From positions 1-57,855 of the forward strand of contig NZ_JRGL01000098.1 in assembly GCF_000764655.1 (NCBI RefSeq): a stretch of 57,855 nt of DNA, read 5' to 3'. The first letter of the stretch is position 1, and each line of letters opens with the position of its first letter. Of this stretch, positions 52,831 through 57,855 are shown piece by piece. The DNA is from Aeromonas aquatica (GTDB lineage Bacteria > Pseudomonadota > Gammaproteobacteria > Enterobacterales > Aeromonadaceae). The position numbers and the translations under genes were made by a program. The notes under the pieces are model-generated. The model did not search any database. It saw only the letters and a program-made list of their open reading frames with translations, and had not been told where the DNA came from.

Positions 52831-54021
52831 ATGACCAAAGAGATGAACCGCACCCGGTACCTGACCCTGATCGGTACCATCATCACCCAGTTCGCACTGG
52901 GCTCCGTTTACACCTGGAGTCTGTTCAACGCCCAGCTCTCCGACAAGCTGGACGAGCCGGTCAGCCAGGTGGCTTTCGCCTTCGGCCTGCTCAGCCTGTC
53001 CCTGGCGGTCGCCTCCTCCCTGGCGGGCAAGCTGCAGGAGCGGTTCGGGGTGCGCAACGTCACCCTGGGTGCCGGGGTGCTGCTCGGCATCGGCTTCTTC
53101 CTCACCGCCCATGCCAGCAACCTGGCCATGCTCTACCTCTGCGCTGGCATCCTGGTGGGCTTCGCCGACGGCACCGGCTACCTGATGACGCTCTCCAACT
53201 GCGTGAAGTGGTTCCCGGAGCGCAAGGGGCTGATCTCCGCCTGCTCCATCGGCGCCTATGGTCTGGGTAGTCTGGGCTTCAAGTACATCAACCTGCTGCT
53301 GCTGTCGAACAACGGCCTGGAGGCGACCTTCCAGCTGTGGGGGCTGATCGCCATGTCCATGGTGCTGGTGGGCGGCATGTTGATGAAGGATGCGCCCAAA
53401 CAGGCCGCCTCCCTGCAGCAGACCGAGAGCCGCGACTTCACCCTGGCCGAGGCGATGCGCAAGCCGCAATACTGGATGCTGGCGCTGATGTTCCTCACCG
53501 CCTGCATGAGCGGCCTCTATGTCATCGGGGTGGCCAAGGACATCGGCGAGAACATGGTCGGCCTGTCGACCGCGGTGGCGGCCAATGCGGTGGCGGTGAT
53601 CGCCATGGCCAACCTGGGTGGCCGACTGGTGCTGGGTATTCTGTCTGACAAGATGTCTCGCATCCGGGTCATCACCATCGCCCAAGTCATCACCCTGTGC
53701 GGCATGGGGTTGCTGCTGTTCGTGCCCCTCAATGCGAACCTGTTCTTCGTGGCGGTGGCCTGCGTGGCCTTCAGCTTCGGCGGCACCATCACCGTCTACC
53801 CCTCCCTGGTGAGCGACTTCTTCGGCCTGAACAACCTGACCAAGAACTACGGCGTCATCTACCTGGGCTTCGGGCTGGGCAGCATCATAGGCTCCATAGT
53901 CGCGTCCCTGTTCGGCGGTTTCATGGCGACCTTCAACCTCATCCTGGTGCTGATGGTGGTGGCCCTGGTGCTCTCCCTCACCATCCGCCTGCCAGCCCCC
54001 AAGGCGCAATACGCAGACTGA
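52831..54021 (+). CDS. yhjX: MFS transporter YhjX, pyruvate-responsive
   Basis: A 396-residue inner-membrane MFS protein of the oxalate/formate antiporter-like group. It reads TRYLTLIGTIITQFALGSVYTWSLFNAQLS at the start and closely follows E. coli YhjX (402 residues), including GYLMTLSNCVKWFPERKGLISACSIGAYGLGSLGFK and LMKDAPKQ. About twelve helices. E. coli YhjX is induced by pyruvate through YpdAB and has been proposed as a pyruvate transporter. The adjacency to ypdAB supports one signalling-transport unit. The ATG at 52831 has only a weak ribosome site; an alternative ATG lies four codons downstream. Confidence 0.93.
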   Translation: MTKEMNRTRYLTLIGTIITQFALGSVYTWSLFNAQLSDKLDEPVSQVAFAFGLLSLSLAVASSLAGKLQERFGVRNVTLGAGVLLGIGFFLTAHASNLAMLYLCAGILVGFADGTGYLMTLSNCVKWFPERKGLISACSIGAYGLGSLGFKYINLLLLSNNGLEATFQLWGLIAMSMVLVGGMLMKDAPKQAASLQQTESRDFTLAEAMRKPQYWMLALMFLTACMSGLYVIGVAKDIGENMVGLSTAVAANAVAVIAMANLGGRLVLGILSDKMSRIRVITIAQVITLCGMGLLLFVPLNANLFFVAVACVAFSFGGTITVYPSLVSDFFGLNNLTKNYGVIYLGFGLGSIIGSIVASLFGGFMATFNLILVLMVVALVLSLTIRLPAPKAQYAD

Positions 54022-54047
54022 TAGCCGAACTTATTGATAAATCTGAC

Positions 54048-54080
54048 AAACCGGAGCCTGCGAGCTCCGGTTTTTGTTTT
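54048..54080 (+). terminator. Intrinsic terminator of yhjX
   Basis: A 10-bp stem AAACCGGAGC/GCTCCGGTTT with a six-base loop followed by TTTTTGTTTTT, 27 bases after the stop. Confidence 0.94.
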
Positions 54081-54149
54081 TATGAGCAAAAGACGTATGG
54101 ATGGCTAAATAGCTATACTCTTCTGCCACCCTTTCCTATAATCCTCCCG

Positions 54150-54300
54150 CTTTGGCGCATCATGCTTAATAGGGAATCCGGTGAGAATCCGGAGCTGGCG
54201 CGCAGCGGTAAGGGGGAACGAAGCGACATCAGGGCACTGCCGTCAGGTGGGAAGCCGTCGCCGTAGGCCATTAGCCCCCCAGCCCGAAGACCTGCCAAAG
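54150..54300 (+). ncRNA. Cobalamin (B12) riboswitch of btuB
   Basis: Conserved core elements appear in order: AATAGGGAATCCGGTGAGAA at 54168-54187, GCTGGCGCGCAGCGGTAA at 54194-54211, GGGAAGCCG at about 54249-54257, and the B12 box AGCCCGAAGACCTGCC at 54281-54296. P1 is a perfect 7-bp helix CTTTGGC (54150-54156)/GCCAAAG (54294-54300). A TATAAT at 54137-54142 puts the start at about 54149, right at P1; no good -35 accompanies it. Downstream, AAGTTCG (54298-54304) can pair with CGAACTT (54346-54352), next to the btuB ribosome site. P1 and this helix share three bases. Cobalamin binding is expected to shut off btuB translation. Confidence 0.96.
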
Positions 54301-54363
54301 TTCGTATTTCTGGCCGAGAGAAACCGGCCATGAAAGATGCTTACGCGAACTTAAGGATCTGTA

Positions 54364-56199
54364 ATGTCCAAGAAATTATTGGCGGCTGCCCTGTTGCCTG
54401 CGGCGGCCTTCGCCCAATCCTCCCTTCCTGCCAATGACACCATGGTGGTGACCGCCAACCGGGTGGATCAGTCCGTCGGCTCGGTGCTGGCCCCCGTGAT
54501 AGTGATCGAGCGCGCCGAGATCGAGGCCCGCCAGGTGTCGAGCCTGCCGGACCTGCTGAAGACCCTGCCAGGGGTGCAGATCACCACCCTGGGCGGGCGA
54601 GGGCACATGAGCAGTCTGTTCATCCGTGGCACCAACTCCAACCACTCTCTGGTGCTGATGAACGGCCGTCCCATCGCCGCCATGGTGGCCGGTACGCCGG
54701 ATCTCAGCCAGATCCCCCTCGGCAACATAGAGCGCATCGAATATATCCGGGGCCCCCGTGCCGCCGTGTACGGCTCGGATGCCATCGGTGGCGTCATCAA
54801 CCTCATCAGCAAGACCTCGGCCAAGGGCGGCAGCGAGACCCACCTGAAAGGCGGGGTGGGAAGCCATGGCTACGGAGAGGGGCAGGTGCGTACCGTGCAG
54901 GCGCTCGGTGAGCATACCGACATGAACATGCTGGTGGGCTATGAGCGCACCGACGGCTTCGACGTGGTGGCGGGTGCCCAGCAACCGGATCGGGACGGTT
55001 TTGACAGCCTGAACGGCCAGTTCGGGCTGAACCATGCCTTCAACGAGGCCTGGAGCGCGGACTTCAACGCCCAGGGTTATGACAACCAGACCGAGATGGA
55101 CGATCCCTATCTGGCGACGGATCAGAGCCGGGTGCAGGCCTTCCAGTACGATGGCGGCCTCAAGTACCAGAGCGGTGCCCTGACCAGCCGGCTGGAGGCC
55201 AGCTACGGCGAGAACAAGCTGAAGAACTGGCTGGAGAGCCAGGGCGAGTCCAGCGCCGAGCCGATTCATACCGGGCTGACGCGGTTCTCCTGGATCAACA
55301 GCTGGACGGGTGTAGAAGGGTTGATGCTGACTGGGGGTGCCGACTGGCAGCAAGAGCAGCTGAAATCCGACTCGAGCAGCTATGGCCAGTCGTTCAATGC
55401 GCCGGACCGCGACAACACCGGCCTGTTCGCGGTGGGCAGCTATCGCTGGCAAGCCCTGCTGTGGGAGCTGTCCGGTCGCACCGATGACAACAAGCAATAC
55501 GGTCGCCACAACACCTGGTCCGCTGCTGCGGGATTGGACATCGACGACAACCACAATGTGCGCCTGAGCTACGGCACCGGCTTCAAGGCGCCGACCTTCC
55601 TCGACCTCTATTACCCAGGTTACGAGAACCCGGACCTGAAGCCGGAAGAGAGCAAGAACCTGGAACTGGACTTCTCCGGCCGTTACACCGGCTGGGATTG
55701 GTCACTGAACCTGTATCGCAACCAGATCCAGAACCTGATCGCCTGCCAGAGCGCCTTCTCCAGCTGCAAGCCGGACAACACGGATGCCGAGATCCGGGGC
55801 GTGGAAGTGGCACTTGGGCTGGAGACCGGTCCGCTGCGCCATGACTTGAGCTTCGATTACACCAAGACCGAGGACAAGAACGACGGGGATCAGCAACTGC
55901 TGCGCCGCGCCAAGCAGAAGGCCAGCTGGCTGACTCAGGCACAGCTGGGCCCGGTGGATCTGTCGACCGAGCTGCTCTACGTGGGCAAGCGGGATGACAA
56001 GGACTTCAGCAGCTTCCCCGCAGAACGGGTGGTGCTGAGCTCTTATACCCTGGTCAACCTGGGGGCCAGCTACGATGTGTTGCCTCAGCTGACCCTGGGC
56101 GGTCGCATCGACAACCTGTTCGATCGCGACTATGTGCCGGCCTATGGCTACGCCTCTCCGGGTACCGAGTTCAAGCTGACCGCCGATTACCGTCTCTGA
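54364..56199 (+). CDS. btuB: TonB-dependent vitamin B12 outer-membrane receptor
   Basis: A 611-residue outer-membrane transporter, close to E. coli BtuB (614). The N-terminus MSKKLLAAALLPAAAFAQ is a short signal peptide. The TonB box region is NDTMVVTANRVDQ. The plug domain spans about 35-150 (LPDLLKTLPGVQITTLGGRG; VYGSDAIGGVINLIS), followed by a 22-strand barrel ending in FKLTADYRL with the terminal aromatic-Arg-Leu typical of BtuB relatives. AAGGA lies about seven bases before the ATG. It is under the riboswitch directly upstream and is followed by murI as in E. coli. Confidence 0.96.
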   Translation: MSKKLLAAALLPAAAFAQSSLPANDTMVVTANRVDQSVGSVLAPVIVIERAEIEARQVSSLPDLLKTLPGVQITTLGGRGHMSSLFIRGTNSNHSLVLMNGRPIAAMVAGTPDLSQIPLGNIERIEYIRGPRAAVYGSDAIGGVINLISKTSAKGGSETHLKGGVGSHGYGEGQVRTVQALGEHTDMNMLVGYERTDGFDVVAGAQQPDRDGFDSLNGQFGLNHAFNEAWSADFNAQGYDNQTEMDDPYLATDQSRVQAFQYDGGLKYQSGALTSRLEASYGENKLKNWLESQGESSAEPIHTGLTRFSWINSWTGVEGLMLTGGADWQQEQLKSDSSSYGQSFNAPDRDNTGLFAVGSYRWQALLWELSGRTDDNKQYGRHNTWSAAAGLDIDDNHNVRLSYGTGFKAPTFLDLYYPGYENPDLKPEESKNLELDFSGRYTGWDWSLNLYRNQIQNLIACQSAFSSCKPDNTDAEIRGVEVALGLETGPLRHDLSFDYTKTEDKNDGDQQLLRRAKQKASWLTQAQLGPVDLSTELLYVGKRDDKDFSSFPAERVVLSSYTLVNLGASYDVLPQLTLGGRIDNLFDRDYVPAYGYASPGTEFKLTADYRL

Positions 56200-56233
56200 T
56201 CCCGACCTCTGCTTATATAGAGAGGAAAAAGCG

Positions 56234-56259
56234 AGGCCCCGCCATGTGCGGGGCCTTTT
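56234..56259 (+). terminator. Terminator between btuB and murI
   Basis: A perfect 9-bp stem AGGCCCCGC/GCGGGGCCT with a five-base loop and four T, preceded by AAAAAGCG, 35 bases after the btuB stop. Confidence 0.9.
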
Positions 56260-56314
56260 CTATGGGCCGTTGGCGGTAGTATGATCGCCGCTTCGCATCC
56301 AAGGGGGAGTTCAG

Positions 56315-57103
56315 GTGGCCAATATTCTAGTGTTCGACTCAGGCATGGGCGGTTTGACCGTTTATCGCGAGATCCGCCGCACCCTGCCGGCACACAACTA
56401 TCTCTACTGCTTCGACAACGCCCACTTCCCCTATGGCGAGCTGAGCGAACCGGATCTGATCGCCGCCTGCTGCCGACTGGTCACGCACATGGTGGCCGAG
56501 CACGCCATCGATCTGGTGGTGATCGCCTGCAACACCGCCAGCACCATAGCCCTGCCATCCCTGCGCACGGCCCTGACCGTTCCCGTGGTGGGCGTCGTGC
56601 CGGCCATCAAGCCCGCCGCCGCCCTGACCCGCAACGGTTGCATCGGCCTGCTGGCCACGCCGGGCACCGTCAGCCGTGCCTATACCCATGAGCTCATCGC
56701 CCAGTTCGCGCCGGGCAAGCGGGTGCTGCTCAAGGGTGCGACCGAGCTGGTGATCGAGGCCGAGCAGAAGCTGGCGGGTCGACCGGTCAACATGGCGCTG
56801 CTGCGAGAGGTGCTGATGGACTGGCTGGAAGGAGAGGATGCCCCGGATACGCTGGTGCTGGGCTGCACCCACTTCCCGTTGCTGGGCGACGAGATCCGGC
56901 AGCTGATGCCGGAGTGCCAGCTGGTGGACTCGGGCAGTGCGGTGGCAAGAAGGGTGGATCATCTGTTGGCAAGCCTTCCCACCCAGCTCGCTGAGGGTGG
57001 TCAGGGCAGGGCATATTGCACTCGGCTCGATGCGCAGGCCCAAAAACTGACAGCCCCCTTGCAAGCATGGGGGCTGTCATCACTCGAAGAGGTGCTGTAC
57101 TGA
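56315..57103 (+). CDS. murI: Glutamate racemase
   Basis: A 262-residue cofactor-independent racemase supplying D-glutamate for peptidoglycan. The two catalytic cysteines are in VVIACNTASTIALPS (about residue 71) and LVLGCTHFPLL (about 187). The N-terminal VFDSGMGGLTVYREI is the substrate loop. The start is GTG at 56315, seven bases after GGGGGAG; no upstream ATG fits. btuB-murI order is conserved with E. coli. It ends four bases from the convergent RRM gene, with no terminator between them. Confidence 0.96.
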   Translation: MANILVFDSGMGGLTVYREIRRTLPAHNYLYCFDNAHFPYGELSEPDLIAACCRLVTHMVAEHAIDLVVIACNTASTIALPSLRTALTVPVVGVVPAIKPAAALTRNGCIGLLATPGTVSRAYTHELIAQFAPGKRVLLKGATELVIEAEQKLAGRPVNMALLREVLMDWLEGEDAPDTLVLGCTHFPLLGDEIRQLMPECQLVDSGSAVARRVDHLLASLPTQLAEGGQGRAYCTRLDAQAQKLTAPLQAWGLSSLEEVLY

Positions 57104-57107
57104 GGTA

Positions 57108-57599
57108 TCAGGCGTCGACGTCGTCGCCTTCCCGCTCATCCCTGTCCCGCTTGTCGTTCGCTTCACGTACCTTGAGGGTGCGCTGTTGATACTCCTTGTC
57201 ATTGAGCGCAGCAATTGCCTTGGCCGCATCGGCGGCGGGCATTTCCACAAACCCGAAGCCCCTGCGCTTGCCGGTGGCCTTGTCTTTCATCAGACGAACG
57301 GAAATAACCTGGCCTTGTTCGGCAAACAGCTCACGCACGGCGATCTCGTTGGCGCGATAGGGCAGGTTGCCTACATATAAGGTGCAAGTCTCTTGGTTCG
57401 CAGCCTGTGCGGCCACAGTGACGGGAGCCCGGTTAAGAAACAGCGGTACGACGAAACCGCCAATGGCCAGACCCACGGCAAAAATGACTTCGGCTTTCAG
57501 AGAAAACTGCAGGGCCTGGGCAACCAGATAACCGACCAACGCCAATACCAGCGAGAGAACGGCTGCCTGCATATAAACGGGAAACTTGGATAAATTCAT
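57108..57599 (-). CDS. Membrane-anchored RRM-domain RNA-binding protein
   Basis: A 163-residue protein. Two hydrophobic helices at about residues 10-30 (QAAVLSLVLALVGYLVAQAL) and 37-56 (EVIFAVGLAIGGFVVPLFL) are followed by a single RRM domain at about 72-148. RNP2 is LYVGNLPYRANEIAV and RNP1 is GKRRGFGFVEMP; the end is a charged tail DKRDRDEREGDD. The layout puts the RNA-binding domain in the cytoplasm, tethered to the inner membrane. RRM proteins are small and of unclear function in gammaproteobacteria. The ATG at 57599 has AAGG about nine bases upstream. Confidence 0.9.
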   Translation of the reverse strand: MNLSKFPVYMQAAVLSLVLALVGYLVAQALQFSLKAEVIFAVGLAIGGFVVPLFLNRAPVTVAAQAANQETCTLYVGNLPYRANEIAVRELFAEQGQVISVRLMKDKATGKRRGFGFVEMPAADAAKAIAALNDKEYQQRTLKVREANDKRDRDEREGDDVDA

Positions 57600-57855
57600 C
57601 TTTAAAGACCTTTTGTAAATGAAAGCAAAAAAGGTGCAACACTCTATTCACCTCCATGGTAACCAGCTTTATGGCCGGGCGCTACCATGGACCATTATCC
57701 GCTTCAGTATGGCATTCCTTAAGCAAGGAAGAGCCAGCTAAATGCCAATAAAACAGCGCTGAAATCATCGGTTTGTGGATAACATTGTATATATACACTG
57801 GATAAGCTGTTTCTAATTGGATAATTTGAGATTTCCGTGACTTTCTTCAAAAAAT
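57600..57855. other. Gene-free, AT-rich end of the window
   Basis: This 256-base region upstream of the RRM gene has no supported gene and becomes AT-rich after 57700. It should hold the RRM gene promoter and possibly that of a gene beyond the window. A TATATATAC at about 57788-57796 has some resemblance to an SOS box but lacks the CTG/CAG ends. Confidence 0.4.

Noticed and set aside
57783..57803. SOS (LexA) box-like TTGTATATATACACTG
   Set aside because: The invariant CTG and CAG ends are missing (TTG and CTG instead), so it fails the key positions despite the AT-alternating core.

Overview
The window is a high-GC gammaproteobacterial chromosome segment, most likely from the genus Aeromonas. 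This is an inference from protein similarity and gene order, which is part Escherichia coli-like and part Vibrio/Pasteurellaceae-like. Conserved blocks include trmH-spoT-rpoZ-gmk, btuB-murI, nagD..asnB, an Arg-His-Leu-Pro tRNA cluster, and divergent heptosyltransferase/kdkA genes. Nearly all of it is ordinary chromosomal core and near-core sequence. There is no prophage, integron or CRISPR array; the only mobile DNA is one complete IS3-family element and the end of a second one.

Layout. 1-2.8 kb: a clipped IS3-type end, the DEAD-box helicase deaD, and a YdiI-type thioesterase. 2.9-10.8 kb: ydiJ with a coupled GNAT-like gene, a cation-diffusion transporter, a small exported protein, and a TerC-CBS-CorC membrane protein. 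11-16.6 kb: nemA, adenine deaminase, nagD, a cupin and asnB. 16.8-18.0 kb: the IS3-family element. 18-26.4 kb: gor, an orphan PAS histidine kinase, and a TetR-adaptor-RND efflux operon with a clear palindromic operator. 26.5-27.1 kb: four tRNA genes. 27.2-33.9 kb: a lectin-type lipoprotein, then the operon gmk, rpoZ, spoT, trmH, pldB, yigL. 34-37 kb: Kdo/heptose LPS core genes and a degenerate GGDEF protein. 37-40.7 kb: two DMT transporters, a DUF6314-like protein, a 53-residue membrane protein and a LysR regulator. 40.7-43.9 kb: an auxiliary tryptophanyl-tRNA synthetase, uspA and fabV. 43.9-50 kb: a TPR-GGDEF diguanylate cyclase, ftnA, a YhiN-type flavoprotein, fsr and leuE. 50-54 kb: ypdA-ypdB-yhjX. 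54-57.6 kb: a cobalamin riboswitch, btuB, murI and a membrane-anchored RRM protein.

The most striking unannotated system is a complete transcription attenuator in front of the auxiliary trpS gene. A 15-residue leader peptide carries tandem Trp codons, and four RNA segments can form mutually exclusive 1:2, 2:3 and 3:4 hairpins, the last being an intrinsic terminator. Other notable signals are:
- a diverged duplicate of the leuE 5' end that keeps its own start site and mostly synonymous changes;
- an identical 13-bp T-N11-A box in front of both DMT transporters, next to a LysR gene;
- a YpdB-type direct repeat in front of a yhjX gene that here sits directly beside ypdAB;
- a cobalamin riboswitch whose P1 stem and ribosome-site-blocking helix can both be read from the sequence.
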